This document shows positions 11,601-50,099 of a stretch of DNA of 64,000 bases, piece by piece. Below the pieces are notes generated by a model that ran no database searches, had not been told where the DNA came from, and saw only the letters and a list, made by a program, of their open reading frames with translations. The position numbers and the translations under genes were made by a program. This DNA is from Cristatella mucedo (Eukaryota; Bryozoa; Phylactolaemata; Cristatellidae). Each line of letters begins with the position of its first letter. Position 1 is the first letter of the stretch. The stretch is from assembly GCA_009760855.2 (NCBI GenBank), contig WPIO01000076.1:1457501-1521500 (forward strand), written 5' to 3'.

Positions 11601-12654
11601 TCATATCGCAGCTTCTATCTCCCGCTGTCGTTCGACGAGGAGCTGCTGCGACCCACCACAGACTCGGAAGGAGCGACGGTCTTCGATCTCAATCAGTAAA
11701 CGCGATGTCATCAACAACTCTATTAGCGTGCATCCTTAACAAGGTGTCAACCGCGAAGTAAATGAGCGCATATGCAAGCGTTTGCGGCACACAAAAGCAC
11801 ACTGTCATTCCGTCTGTCACTTCTCATTCGTCCGCTTGAGCTTGTTGACCAACGTACTCGCTGCAGATTCCCAACATATTTTCTCGAAAACGAGTCGGGT
11901 TGCTCGCTGTATTACCCATCGTCTACCCACTGACCCTTGGCGCATTCTATGCCTGACCTTGCTTACACGCGGTCTGTTGAGGAAGATGACACGAACACAC
12001 TTGGAGGCAAACTGGAGGGAGAAAACAGTGGAAAAGAAGAAACGACATCAGTCAGCAGCGTTCAAGAACGCGGAGGAGAGGAAGGGAGAGCTAAGGAGCT
12101 TGGGTATGAGAGCATTCGCTCCAGCACTGCCTCGGTACAGCGTGGCAGCTAAGACGTTGGCATCGCACCAGGTGTCCGTCATGGAGCTACGTCACTGCGT
12201 CACAGCTCGCCAGACGCAGGCACTGCTTGCCGATTGGGCGCACTACCGCCGCCTAGTATTTAAAGAAATATCGGTTAAGCGGGTAGAGCTTCGTGTGGAG
12301 GCAGCAGCTGCAGGCGACTGCAGACGCTGAAACCGCCACCTGCACTTGCAGTCCTTGGTCGCGGCGGCTGCGAGCAGGGGGAGCGAGTGCAAAAAGTCGT
12401 TCACACAAAATTTGCTCTCTCGGGCTAAGGCAATCGACGGCCGAGAGGCGTGGCACGCTAGGAGCCTGTGGGCAGAGATGCATCGTCTGGTCTTGGACGC
12501 TGGTATCCAAGGCCGCGATATCGGCCAGGCACAACAGCGGCGGGTTCAAAAGGATTCGAGCCGTTTTAGCCTTCTGCAGAGAGTGAACGCGGCTCATTTC
12601 CGGCGTCCACTGCCGTCGAATCCGGGACCCGCTGTTTCGGCGGCGAGCATCATG
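11601..12654. other. Unassigned sequence
   Basis: Open frames on both strands between 11,780 and 12,720 lack recognisable motifs. No repeat family match. Confidence 0.45.
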
Positions 12655-13390
12655 CCTACATATGTCCTGTTGAATCAGCACGGAATCTAGGTGTCCCGTT
12701 CCAAAGTAACCTTTCATTAGACGACCAAATCAGCTCCACAGGCAAGTCTGCCTACTTTCAGCTACATAACACTGCTATAACTCGGGCTTGCTTAGACAGG
12801 GATACCGCATCTAAATTTGTCTCATACATTTGTGAAGTCCCATCTTGATTTCTGTTAACTCAATGCTTGCCGGTATACCGGCCTGTGCAATCAGGCGCAA
12901 AAGCTTGTGCACATCTCCGAAGCTAGGATTGTCTGTCATGAGCGTCGCAGTTGCCGCATTACACCACTTCTCTCCCACCTTTACTGGCACCCAGTCAAGC
13001 GACGCATCGACTTCAAGGTTCTGCCACTCACGATTAGGTCTCTTCATTCTTAATAAGCCGTGATGGCATACTAGGTAAAATGCCCGGAGTCGTGGGTTCA
13101 AATCATACAGTGGGCGATCCTTTATTGCCGCTGCAAGCAGTGGTGATGGCCGTATAGGTTCTACTGTCGCTATAAAAAAGAGGTTGTTAAATTAGCTAGT
13201 GTTTTTTGTGGCTACAGCATACGTATAAGATCTCCCCCACCAGGTTAAGCATAGTACCACCCACTTTTCGAAGTCACCCCTAACCATGTTAAGCTTGTCT
13301 TTGAGCATGCTACCCCTAACCATTTGATCGTGTTTCCCTTGCAGCAAGTAAAGTGACTAGAACTAGATTTAGTTCTCTGAGGGCACTCTA
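12655..13390 (+). mobile_element. LINE-A fragment, split by a SINE
   Basis: Degraded sense-strand copy of the LINE-A C-terminal coding region (counterparts of SARNLGV, DDQISST, RACLDRDT, GIPACAIRR) from 12,655 to about 13,053, then a SINE-A insertion, then the 3' UTR (CCCCTAACCATGTT, CTTGCAGCAAGTAAAGTG, TCTCTGAGGGCACTCTATCA) running into the (CA)n array. Many frameshifts and substitutions mark an old copy. Confidence 0.8.
13054..13204 (+). mobile_element. SINE-A copy nested in LINE-A
   Basis: AAGCCGTGATGGCATACTAGG A-box head, GTCGTGGGTTCAAATC B-box, body with TTTATTGCCGCTGCAAGC and GTGGTGATGGCCG, and 3' end TTAAATTAGCTAGTGTTTTT. It interrupts LINE-A coding sequence, so it inserted later. Confidence 0.85.
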
Positions 13391-13398
13391 TCACACAC

Positions 13399-13474
<76 letters not shown>

Positions 13475-13491
13475 ACACACACACGCACACA

Positions 13492-13529
<38 letters not shown>

Positions 13530-13592
13530 TATGCACACGCACACACACACACGCACACGCACACACACATACACACACATACACACAGACAT
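13391..13592. repeat. (CA)n microsatellite
   Basis: About 200 bp of CA dinucleotides with occasional CG and TA interruptions, starting directly at the 3' end of a LINE-A fragment, as expected if the LINE tail seeded the microsatellite. Confidence 0.95.
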
Positions 13593-14311
13593 ACACATAA
13601 GTAAATATATATTATTATGAGCAGCCATAGAATTCCTGCAGATCCTTGCGCTCAGCTCTCGAACTGCGAGAACGATCTCTCACTGAGTTCTGGGTAGGGG
13701 GAGGGCAGGTGATGGTGGGAGAGGGTGTGGCCCCACAAGCTCACGTTTGCGAGCCTCTTGTAGACCGCGTCTGTCGAGCAATGAGTCCTGGCTGGCCATG
13801 CGGCTGCGGCTGTCTCTTTGGTGGACGTAGTTCAAACGTTATCAAGCGCCGCGATTTGCTTTGCAGCGGAGACTTAGCAATCCGCTCGGTATGAAGCCTA
13901 GCCGAGCTGAGCGGTTATTGACACGTGATCCTCCATAGTAGAAGCTTCGGCCGCACTGTCTATGGCTGAGAAAAACGTACGGCACGAGTGTCACGAGGTC
14001 GCGCTTTTCGGTCTCAGCCCCGGGGTGAGGCGCTACCCACTATACGACCTGGGGCGTGGGCTGAACTCCTGCGTTGGGAAATTGCAGATCACATGCTGCA
14101 GACGGATGCAGACATCTGACTAATAAAGCTCCAGAGCCGCCATACAGAAAAAGCTGTTAAATGAGCTGACATTCAGTAAAAAGAAATTTTTTTTTCACTC
14201 ACCGTAGGCGCATGACACCTCATGTTTTTTCAAAATTAACGGCTTAAAGTATCGGCCCTCTGTAGAAGCACTGCTAGCTTGGCGGATAGAAATGGCCGAC
14301 GCTGGACCATG
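13593..14311. other. Region upstream of PC2 without a recognised feature
   Basis: No gene or family repeat recognised. Presumed upstream regulatory DNA of PC2 by position only. Confidence 0.4.
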
Positions 14312-14345
14312 TATAAATAGACCTGTGCACCGCATGTTACTGTGG
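14312..14345 (+). promoter_or_regulatory. Candidate TATA promoter of PC2
   Basis: TATAAATAG at 14,312-14,320 is a near-ideal TATA box about 390 bp upstream of the PC2 start codon. A start site about 30 bp downstream would fall near 14,342 (TTACTGTGG), giving a 5' UTR of roughly 370 nt containing several upstream ATGs. A further untranslated exon upstream would make this box irrelevant. Confidence 0.4.
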
Positions 14346-14709
14346 CTGTTGCGAAATGTGTACTTAGATGGTGTGCCGACCGTTCCTACTCAATTCAAAA
14401 AGGATTAGAAAATAATTAATAAGATAAAGGCCTAAATAGAGTACTTCACTCACCGTGGCTATAATTGTATTACCAGTGTTTTGGTACGCGGCGCCGGGCT
14501 GCAGTGGACCTGCATACCGAAGTGGATTACGTCGCCTCTATTGATTTTTTTGAAACCAACAAATAAGCCCACTCGGTCCGATGGCGAGTCGCGCACTGCC
14601 CGGAATTGGCTCCTACCGCAGCCAGTCTGGGCGCGAAAGTGCACAGCGCGGAGCAGCCGCCATCCAGCGGCGACATCGCACCTCGCCCGGCGCCGACGAA
14701 GGTCCGCGA

Positions 14710-41488
<26,779 letters not shown>

Positions 41489-41560
41489 CCGCTTTTTCTC
41501 CGGTCTGCTCTAGTTGCCCGCCGCCGCGCGTTCGCGCGTGGACCGCTCGCCCACGTCGAG

Positions 41561-41830
41561 CGCCAATTGGCCAAAGTGACCGGAAGTTGCCCCGAAGTGA
41601 ACTTGAATGTCTGGCCTTTGCCCCGGGCCGTGGCCCTGACCTGCACAAGTGCCGTCTTTTTCGCGCTCATTCATTGCCAGTCGCTGGCGGATCGACGCCA
41701 ATCGGTCCGAACTGATCGGAAACTGGCCCGACGTAAACTGGACCCTCTGGCTTTTGCCGCGGGCCGTTGCCGTACCTGCACAAGTGCTGCTTTGTGAGAG
41801 CTGATTTACTGCCAGTCGCTGGCGGGTCAA
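41561..41830. repeat. 135-bp tandem duplication in the presumed PC2 3' UTR
   Basis: Two units start at CGCCAATTGGCCAAAGTGAC (41,561) and CGCCAATCGGTCCGAACTGA (41,696). Both contain CCTGCACAAGTGC and TGCCAGTCGCTGGCGG. No AATAAA is visible between the stop codon and the LINE-A fragment at 42,345, so the transcript end is unknown. Confidence 0.8.
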
Positions 41831-42344
41831 GCCGTTGCAAATCCACTTTATGCTTAACCAAGCGGAATATAGTGGAATTATTTATCGGGCGGCTAGTCTT
41901 CATTTGCTGGTCTTTGAAGATCAGGGCCCGCATGTCCGCGCTGGGTCCGTCCTCGGCGGGCGATAATGCTGGGTAACATGCACGGGCGCATGCAAGGTCA
42001 GGGGTCAGGGTCGGGGTGTGCAGCGGCAGCAGCAGCTTAGCTTCCTTGGAGAGCATCCGTGCAGAGGCTGAGGTATGTATGAATGTGAGGAAGATGTATG
42101 CGTGGCACCTGCGGCAAGCAGTGAATTTAGGCTACTGTCCAAACATCAGAGTCAATCTTCCAGGTAACTCTACCATGAAATTAGCACAAAAACGCAATCC
42201 AAGCTTGCCAGTGCATCACAGTCGACTACGAATATAAGAATATCGGATATAGCAATACTCCACTTATAAGAATAGCAGTTGTGTGTCCCTGATACTATAT
42301 CCAATATTAGTCTCACTCCGCACGTGAGAATATTTGGCATATAA
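41831..42344. other. PC2 downstream sequence, unassigned
   Basis: No canonical poly(A) signal, gene or family repeat recognised. Confidence 0.5.
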
Positions 42345-43087
42345 AAATGCCTTCTAAAATTTGGGCTTGTTTAGATAGGCATACTACATCTAAGTTGGTC
42401 CATGCATTTGTGACTTCCCCTCTAGCCTTCTGTCACTCACTGCTTGCTGGCCTACCAGCATGCACAATCAGGCGCTTACAGCTGGTGAAAAACTCTGCAG
42501 ATAGGCTTGTCTGTCGTGAGCGTCGCAGTTGCCACATCACACTACTTCTCGCCGACCTGCACTGGTTACCAGTCACCCAACGGATCGACTTCAAGGTTTT
42601 GTCGCTCTCTTTTAGGTCCCTCCATTCTTTGGCTAGAGCCTACCTATCAGATCTACTGCCCCACCAGGCTAAGCATCGTACCGCATGCTTTTCGGAATCC
42701 AACAGTTTACTTATACCTCGTACAAACCTCAAATCCTTTAGAGACCGTGCATTTATTGTGTCTGCCCCCAAAGCCTGGAACTCGCTATCGAATTGCGTCA
42801 CGACATTCCCTGACTTGTCCACATTCACAAAGAAATTAAAAATCGCATATTTAAGACAGCATTTAGTGGGTCCATGTGTTTCCTCCTTGATGTGCTTATG
42901 CGTGCTAACACTCTTGCATACTGCCACTAACCACACTTGCATGCTGACCCTGTGCATGTCACCCCTAACCATGTTATTCATGTTGTTTATCAAGGATGAT
43001 ACCACTCACCATTCGTGTTTTTTTTTCTCCAGAAAATGTGAGTTCTCTGACGGCACTTTATCAGGTCTATTATTATTATTATCGTAA
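42345..43087 (+). mobile_element. LINE-A 3' fragment with open C-terminal domain
   Basis: 5'-truncated sense copy. An open frame at 42,347-43,087 runs CLDRHTTSKLVHAFVTS, GLPACTIRRLQLVKNSA, FRDRAFIVSAPKAWNSL and on into the 3' UTR ending (ATT)n at about 43,065-43,085. Moderately diverged from copy 1. Confidence 0.87.
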
Positions 43088-43433
43088 TTATCATCTGCCG
43101 GCCCGAGCGATTCTTATAAGCGGAGTCGACTGCATGGCAATGCATGTACATAACAATTACCGATTTCTTTTTTTCACTGATGCAAATTGATCCACGATAT
43201 GCTCACAGTACGCTCTTTCAGTTTCTTCTCAGATCTTAATCAGCTGAGCAAGATCCCAGAGTCAGCCTGGACCCTTTGGGGTTTTCATATGCGAAAGTAT
43301 AAGTCTTAAGTTGCTGATCGACCTCTTACAACTGGCAACGAAACCAACTTACTGGTGAATAAAAAACCTAGTGTCGTTCAAATATTGTAAACACCATCTC
43401 ACAAAATGGGCTCCGCTAGTGTATCTCCTGTGG

Positions 43434-44425
43434 CATCTTCACGAAATCTGTGTGTCCTGTTCCACAGTGACTATTCACTAAACTACCTCATCAACTCCAC
43501 AGTCAAGTCTGCATACGTTCAGCTAAGGTAATCTTAGAAAATTACGGCCTCACTTTGGCAGAAGTACCACATCCAAGCTGGTTCATGCATTTGTCACACT
43601 CCATCTTGAATTCTGCAACGAAATACTTGATGTTTTGACGTTCTCTGCAATAAAGCGCTTAACTCTGATGCTGGTGCAAAACTCGTGGAGGCTTGTCTGT
43701 CGTGAGCGTCGTAGTGGTCACGTTGCCCCGCTTCACATCATCTTTCACTCCCCCCCCCCCGTCAAGCTGCGGATCTACGTCAAGATTCTGTCACTCACTT
43801 GCAGGTCCTTTTATTCTCTTGCTCCAGCCCACCTATCAGAGCTGCCACCTATCAGAGCTACTACCTATCAGAGCTGCTACTTATCAGAGCTACTGCCTAC
43901 CAGAGCTACTACCCAATCAGAGCTACTACCTATCAGAGCTGCCACCTATCAGAGCTACTACCTATCAGAGCTGCTACTTATCAGAGCTACTGCCTACCAG
44001 AGCTACTACCCAATCAGAGCTACTACCTATCAGAGCTGCCACCTATCAGAGCTGCTACCCAATCAGAGCTACTACCTACCAGAGCTGCTACCCAATCACT
44101 GGCCAGGCACTGCGCCCCCTCCCGCTCTTCTGGCTCGTCGTCTAGCTGTGCCTCGAAACAACTTAAAATATTTCAGAGATCACGCCTTTGGTTCGTATTT
44201 TCCCAAAGCCCGGAATTCACTCTCGATTGACGTCACACCATATCGTGACTTAAGTAGGCTTAAACAGACAATAAAAACGCCGCACCAATTCCACGCAGAA
44301 TTTTCTGGGTACCCGTGATTTGTCCTGCCTGTGCTGACACAGTGCCTTCTATCAACAGCAATTATGATATGCTTCCTGTAAAACGGATGGACGTGCGTAG
44401 AAAGAGATTTAGTTCCCTAGCAGAT
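43434..44425 (+). mobile_element. Old LINE-A fragment containing an internal minisatellite
   Basis: Sense copy with many substitutions (counterparts of ARNLGVLF, SSTVKSAY, HAFVTSRLD, LVCRERRS, KIFRDHAFGS). Where other copies encode APAYLSDLLPHQ it carries the 43,832-44,092 minisatellite. Confidence 0.8.
43832..44092. repeat. 16-bp minisatellite with 97-bp higher-order unit
   Basis: CTATCAGAGCTACTAC-type 16-mers (occasionally 17) are arranged in a 97-bp superunit starting at 43,832, 43,929 and 44,026. The 16-mer matches the LINE-A coding words CTATCAGATCTACTGC at this exact location, so it arose inside the LINE. Confidence 0.92.
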
Positions 44426-44912
44426 CTATACAAACGTATTTACATTTTCAGGAATATTTTAAGCTGTGATGTTTTGTGTTACTAGAATAGCAATGCCTAG
44501 ATTGAGGAAGAGGCTCTCGTGTCCTTTCCAGAGCAATAAGTCTTAGAATGTCTAAAGTCTTGATATTTTCATGCTGGTCCGACTTGACCGCGAAATCCAA
44601 TATTTTTTCACATAGCAGCACTCAATCAAAATAAGAGCAGAGCAATTCGGTCAGCACCATAACACAATGCCTGCAATCGAGAGGGGAACCTGAACATGGC
44701 ATATGTATCGCACGAAAGCCTCTCATTCATTCAAAGTAATGACGATTGCGGGTTTTCCCACGAAAGCTCTTTACTTTCTCCTTTAACCATTAATCTTTAG
44801 GCCGTTAATCCCCATCAAAGTCTGTTGATTTCTCATTGGCTGTTAGTTTCTTTCGTTCCCCACGTTTTTTTTTTACCGTCAACGCTTCTTTCGTGGACCA
44901 AGTCCTTCTTGG
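44426..44912. other. Unassigned spacer
   Basis: Nothing recognised. Confidence 0.5.
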
Positions 44913-45085
44913 TAAGCCGTGATGGCACACTAGGTAAGGCGGTTGCTCTTCACGACCTCAGTACCGAGCGAGGTCTTGCGTTCCAATCCTGTGGTGGACG
45001 GTCTTATATTGCCGCTACAAGCGGTGGTGATAGCGTTTAAGGCTCTTCTGCGGCTATAAAAAGAGGCTGCTAAATCAGCTAGTAT
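44913..45085 (+). mobile_element. SINE-A copy, well preserved
   Basis: AAGCCGTGATGGCACACTAGG head, GTAAGGCGGTTGCTCTTCAC, B-box GTCTTGCGTTCCAATCC, body GTGGTGATAGCGTTTAAGGC, TGCGGCTATAAAAAGAGGCT, 3' end CTAAATCAGCTAGTATTATT. Confidence 0.88.
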
Positions 45086-45238
45086 TATTTCTTCGAGTGA
45101 ATCATCGACCAAAGTGCTTCTCTTTGACCACGATTCCGGCGGGCTTTCGAATCAAGGCTAGCATTGTGCAAGCTCATGGAAGCATTATTCAGCCTTTGAA
45201 TATGGTCACTGCAAATGAGCAGTCTTACAAAAAGTTTA

Positions 45239-45372
45239 ACTGATTTAAAAGCCTCATTTATAAAGCAGCAGAAGAGCCTTAAAGGCTATCGCCACAGCTT
45301 GCAGCGGTCAAAAAGATTGACTGCAGCAGGACTCACGACTTAGGTCGTAAAGAGCCCCGGGCTAAGACCCAG
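45239..45372 (-). mobile_element. SINE-A copy, truncated, inverted relative to its neighbour
   Basis: Antisense: CTGATTTAAAAGCCTCATTT, GCAGAAGAGCCTTAAAGGC, B-box complement GGACTCACGACTTAGGTCG. Only about 155 bp from the sense SINE-A at 44,913, so the two could fold together. Confidence 0.8.
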
Positions 45373-46170
45373 GGGCGGTCCGTTTCAAAATCCTGACAGG
45401 AACAGAAAGTCATAACTCAGTTCACGTTTACACAGCTGCCTCGCGTCACTTCTTGCTTCGCCGGTCTCGTTTTCATTGTTGCTGTTTTCACGGAGAACCG
45501 GAAATCCTCAACGCACTTGTTGACGGGCCTAACAACTTTCGTCCTTGCCTGCAACTAATATTGCTTGAAGCCAAAGTTACGATATTTAAAGAGAAGATGG
45601 CCAAGGAAAATCTAAATTATTGAAAGATCTTCAGTTCTTTTTCAATAAAAATGACAGTTTTCAAGTAAACTAAATAACTTGCGTGACTAGCGCTTGCTTG
45701 ACGACGGAAATAAAAAACTGGCAAACTGCAGCATTTCGCGATGCTCGAGGCTACTACTGGCAGGACAGTCGATGGAGACCAATGCTACAAAAAGCTGAGT
45801 TTCGGCCCGATCAGCTGCAGTACAGCTTGACCCGATGTCCTGATCAGCAGGCTACTCTTGCCGCCGCTGCCTTTTAGACATGCAGGTATCATGCAGAAGC
45901 AGAGTACAAGAGTGCCGAGCATTTAAAGCAACGTCACGCCTCCAAGAAAATTGAGTCCACCTAGTGACTGAGCCAAGATTTTCCTCTAGGATGAGGAAGA
46001 CCTGAATAATTTTATGTAGGGGCAAGACCCAGGAAAGTTTAGTTTAGGAGGTACTATACTCACATTTATAGAGGAATTTTAGCGCAGTATCACAGTACTT
46101 ATTTGACACTAACTCTGCTGCTGCTTAGGAACCGGAATTATGACATAATTTTTTCATTGGTGATGTTCAG
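45373..46170. other. Unassigned, with an unrecognised open frame at 45,683-45,877
   Basis: The plus frame 45,683-45,877 contains ARGYYWQDSRWRPMLQ and PDQLQYSLTRCPDQ. A W-rich GYY...W...W spacing faintly recalls NXPE/PC-esterase proteins, but the GDS motif is not found, so I make no assignment. Confidence 0.25.
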
Positions 46171-46305
46171 TGACTGCGTTGAAGACTCTGGTCACTGTCA
46201 TACTGCGGAGGGGACAAAGGCTCCGCTACTAGATAAACCCATCGCCTTGTGGCTGACCATTAAGGAGTGCTACGACCGCGTCTCATTAGACGCTGCATTA
46301 TTCTG
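46171..46305 (+). other. Candidate exon of an unrecognised gene
   Basis: A polypyrimidine stretch and TTCAG precede 135 nt of open sequence (45 codons, frame-neutral) containing CVEDSGHCHTAEG and IALWLTIKECYDR, followed by CTG|GTAAAT. Composition is protein-like (Cys, Trp, charged residues) unlike nearby DNA. I do not recognise the family; it may be chance. Confidence 0.2.
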
Positions 46306-47557
46306 GTAAATATCTACCGTCATCTGGCCTGCCCAAGGATAATGCCAAAATAAATATCATAATCATTCACTATCGACCGAAGCTCGTTTCCGATAAAGTG
46401 TGGATTTACTCAAATTTAATAGCTGAATGCCCATCAGAGTCAACTGCTCATCTTTCTTGCGATGTTCTTTCGTACTGTGACCATATCCAAGCAATACCTA
46501 CTGCACTTCAGCAGATATAGCTACTTCTTTGATTGTTGGTGCAAACTTTACGGCGGAAAAAGATGCGACCCAGGAACGAGGTGGTCAATCTTACAACCTA
46601 ACCTCGATCCCAAACTGGAAAGCATCTCCAAAGAACTCACATCTATAATCTTGCTCCAGCAATGCTAAGATAAGTCCTTGTATCAACTAACCTTTATTTC
46701 GTGTGCCAACTCCACGTCTGCGTCGCATTGCACTGTCAGCTCAACATAAATCGTAGTTTTAGGGGCATTCACTGCAGTGTTTTCAAGGTTTTTGCTACTT
46801 AGCTTGTAGAAGAACTGGCATAACACTTACTCCTTGCCAGAAGGGTTACATTATCCCTGCTGACTTCGGTTATTTTTGAGGACTTGTTTATACCAGTGAT
46901 TACCAAATCCTCTTGAGTGCCGGTAGTCTCACATAGTCTTCAAAGGCACTAGCTTATGAGGATATAGGTCATATCTCAGTGGGAGATTGCGGAGAGTAGA
47001 TGCAAATGGAAACCGATTAGCCAGTGAGCATTAGACATTTGGTTCGAAACAGGGATCCGCTTAGTGCCCGCTTATGTTCACATTCTACGATCTCCATTTT
47101 GCCAATTTAATCGCTAAGGACAATCACGGCTTTGGTTTTTTGGCATCCCAGACAAGAATCTCTGGCGACACGTCGTAGGCAGATTTTTGGTGAAATGCCA
47201 TTAGAATACGCAAGACATGAATTGAGATTAAGATTGAGCAAAAGCTATCAATTTTGGTAACCCGTCGACTTTAAGGTTTGAGGACGAAAAAGGCTTCCTA
47301 ACATTTAAATGGCAAAACTAGAAACTAAACTTCTTATCAAAGCATAGGTATGAGGTACGTGAATCATCTCTGGTGAACTTTTAATGCGTTCTGCATGCAT
47401 ATTACAACAAAACGTGAATATGCTTGAGCTTAGGACTGCGCCTTTATTTTTTTTATTTCTCTGAGCAAAGTGCCACGTAATTGATTATTCACGGTGTAAA
47501 TAACTTCCAAATTAAAGGAACAGCGAGCAGGTGCTATAGGATGCAATACCGAGCGGT
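46306..47557. other. Unassigned sequence
   Basis: Includes a short plus frame at 46,462-46,668 with FDCWCKLYGGKRCDPGT, unrecognised. No family repeat. Confidence 0.4.
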
Positions 47558-47700
47558 TTAGGCCGAGTGGTTAAGATGCTCGCCCCGATCAAGGTTAAAG
47601 TAAATGTATTTGATGACCGAGGTCGTGGGCTCGAGCCCGGTGCATTTGTGAAGTACCTGAATCGAGATTAAGTTCTCCTAGGATTATATAAATTAAATGT
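47558..47700 (+). mobile_element. SINE-B copy 3
   Basis: Best tRNA-like head of the family: TTTAGGCCGAGTGGTTAAGA A-box and GAGGTCGTGGGCTCGAGCCC B-box, resembling a Leu/Ser-type tRNA. The tail GTGAAGTACCTGAATCGAGA, TTAAGTTCTCCTAGG is a decayed LINE-A-like 3' end. Confidence 0.75.
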
Positions 47701-47854
47701 TATTTGGTTATATATAAGTTGGGTTAAACGGTACTAAACATTTGCTGTACATCTTCAACGTCTAACGAATGACTTACTGGAAGCCTAGCCACCTGTCAGC
47801 CAAATCTTTGTAACATGCTTACTGACTTCACTGGTTTTTATGCAAGTGTTTTTT

Positions 47855-48031
47855 AGCTGATTTTTAGCCTCATTTAAATAGCAGCATTTTAATTAGTGCA
47901 TTATAATAGCGCCTTGCCGGCTATTACCACCACTTGCAGTTGACAATACAGGAAAGCCCAATTGCAGGATTCGAACCCGCGCTCTCGCGGGCCGTGAAGA
48001 GCGAGTGCCTTACCTTCTGGGCTATCACGGC
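47855..48031 (-). mobile_element. SINE-A copy
   Basis: Antisense: B-box complement AGGATTCGAACCCGCGC, A-box complement GTGCCTTACCTTCTGGGC, 3' part AGCCTCATTTAAATAGCAGC. Confidence 0.82.
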
Positions 48032-48187
48032 CCAGAGGTTCACGCAAAGCTAAATTTTTTACCACTATCCATAAATAGACAGTTGGGTCCTGCAATGTTT
48101 ACTTTATATTTCAAAGGTTTTACTTACGAAAAATGATAGAAATAAGAGCCGGTATTAGAAACTCTAAATTCATAAATATCTATTTAT

Positions 48188-49152
48188 CTCAACTGCCTTG
48201 CTGCATGTATTGCTGGCATCCCCTCATGGATGGCAGCAAACTTTCTCGAATAGAATGACGATAAAAACAACTTAAAATCTATGGACAAACCAAGAGTGAC
48301 TTCAAAATTAGAATGCTTAACACTCAAGATCGGCTCAGCCAGCATATTTTCTCTAGTATCTACCAGAAATCTGGGTGTCCTGTTCAAAAGTAACCTATCA
48401 CTAGACGATTGCATTAGCTCCACAGTCAAATCTGCCAACTTTCAACGACGTAACATCACTAAAATTTGGGCTTGCTAAGACAGAGACACTATATCCAATC
48501 TTTCCATGCCTTTTTGAAATTCCATCTCGACTTTTGGGACTCACTGCTTGCTGGTCTACCGGCTTGTGCCATCAGGCGCTTAAAGAGGGTACACAACCCT
48601 GCAGCTAGGCTTGGCTGTGGTGAGCATTGCTGTTGCAACATCATACCACTTCTCGCAATGGCTGCCAATCAAGGAAAGTGTATCGACTTCAGGATTCTGT
48701 CACACACATTTAGAATCCTTCGTTCTCTGGCTTCAGGCCACCCAAAATAATTACTCTGAAAACAGCCTAGTACCACACCCACGTTTTTATCTCCAATCGC
48801 TCAGCTCTTGTTCGAACGTCGTATAATCACACGGAGACCGCGTTTTTAGATCGCAGGCTCTAAAAGCCTGACACTCCCAACTGACGCCCAACATCCCTTG
48901 ACTAGACATTAAAAAATCCAAATGCACATAATTCTTACAGCATTTAGTGGGTCTTTGTACTATGTCCCTTGTATGCTTGTACTTGCTGACACTGTGCATG
49001 TTACCACTAACCATATTTACATGTTAACACTGCATGTTACCTCTAACCATTTGATCATGTTTGCCTTACAGCATCTGCTAAGTGCGTAGGATGAGAATGA
49101 GTTCTCTGGGCGTGCTATACAAATGAGCAATTATTATTATTATTATTATTAT
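48188..49152 (+). mobile_element. LINE-A 3' fragment, degraded
   Basis: Sense copy beginning near CTTGCTGCATGTATTGCTGG (counterpart of LAACIDDI). It passes through STRNLGVLFKSNLSLDD and FCDSLLAGLPACAIRR-like sequence to a 3' UTR with TGCATGTTACC repeats and ends in (ATT)n at 49,132-49,152. Several frameshifts. Confidence 0.82.
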
Positions 49153-50099
49153 TGCTTAGAGTTTCATAGAGCAGTTGGAGCTTTGCTCCATCTGCACGTG
49201 TTCCACATCTTCCATCTGCAAGTCTAAGGTTGTGCTTGTTGATTGCATCAGCTATATTGAAAGTATTTGCAGTTAAAAGAATTGCTCGGCAGGATAGTCA
49301 AAACTTTAAAGGAATGTCGCATGATATTAAGTCGTTAACATTCATGCTCTGAAATGTTTGTCGAGCAAAAGGTGCTTGCCTCTAACCACCAATGGGCTCA
49401 AGCCCTGCGACATATTAAGTGCCAATAATAGTACGAGTGCAAGCTCTATACGCCCTGCAGTCGACGCTCTGAAGCAAGGTGCTAACACGTGACTCAGGCC
49501 GTGGTTACCTATGTGATGCAAGCAATTACGCACTCCCCTCTGCAAGCGGTGACGTTCACCGCAAAGGAACTATCGTCTCTATACAACAGAGGCTTTTAAA
49601 CCGACCGACTCTTCCTTTTATTTTACCTCAGTAGGCAGCCGCTTTGATCTAGGTCTCGCGTGCCAAGTAAATGTGCAGGCGAAGCGACTAAACCGGTATA
49701 GGTTCGGAGTATGAATGTGGTTCAGCTTGTAAGTTCATTTGCTAAATTTCTCGTACGAAGCAGACAAAAACTGCAGCTAGGCCATTCTGTCCAAAACCGG
49801 GCCGAAACCCAACAACGCAACAATTAACCAAATAATAATAAATATAAACACCGGTCAACAAATTTTTACAAAAGTCACATTACTGAAATACAATTTGTCA
49901 TTCCAGTTGAATTTTTATGTGCTTAATGCCAATCTGACGTAAAAATTTGAAAAATTGACTCTACTTCTTTGTAATCTGCAATAAATTAATGTTAACATCA
50001 CGAAATGCATGTCAGTAGTAATAGGCCTACGGCTGATAACTGTACAAATAAAGTTGTAGACTACTTCTTAGTTTCCTTTGCCTGTCTCATGTACAGCTG
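49153..50099. other. Unassigned sequence
   Basis: No gene or family repeat recognised. Confidence 0.5.

Noticed and set aside
13245-13628. Cys/Val and Thr/His repeat frames in the CA array
   Set aside because: Translations of a (CA)n microsatellite only.
44913-45085. tRNA gene
   Set aside because: A- and B-boxes are present, but the acceptor and anticodon stems cannot be formed convincingly and the same sequence recurs about ten times with a shared non-tRNA body. It is a SINE.
47558-47700. Leu/Ser-type tRNA gene
   Set aside because: Good internal promoter boxes, but an oversized insert between them and a LINE-like tail; it belongs to SINE-B.
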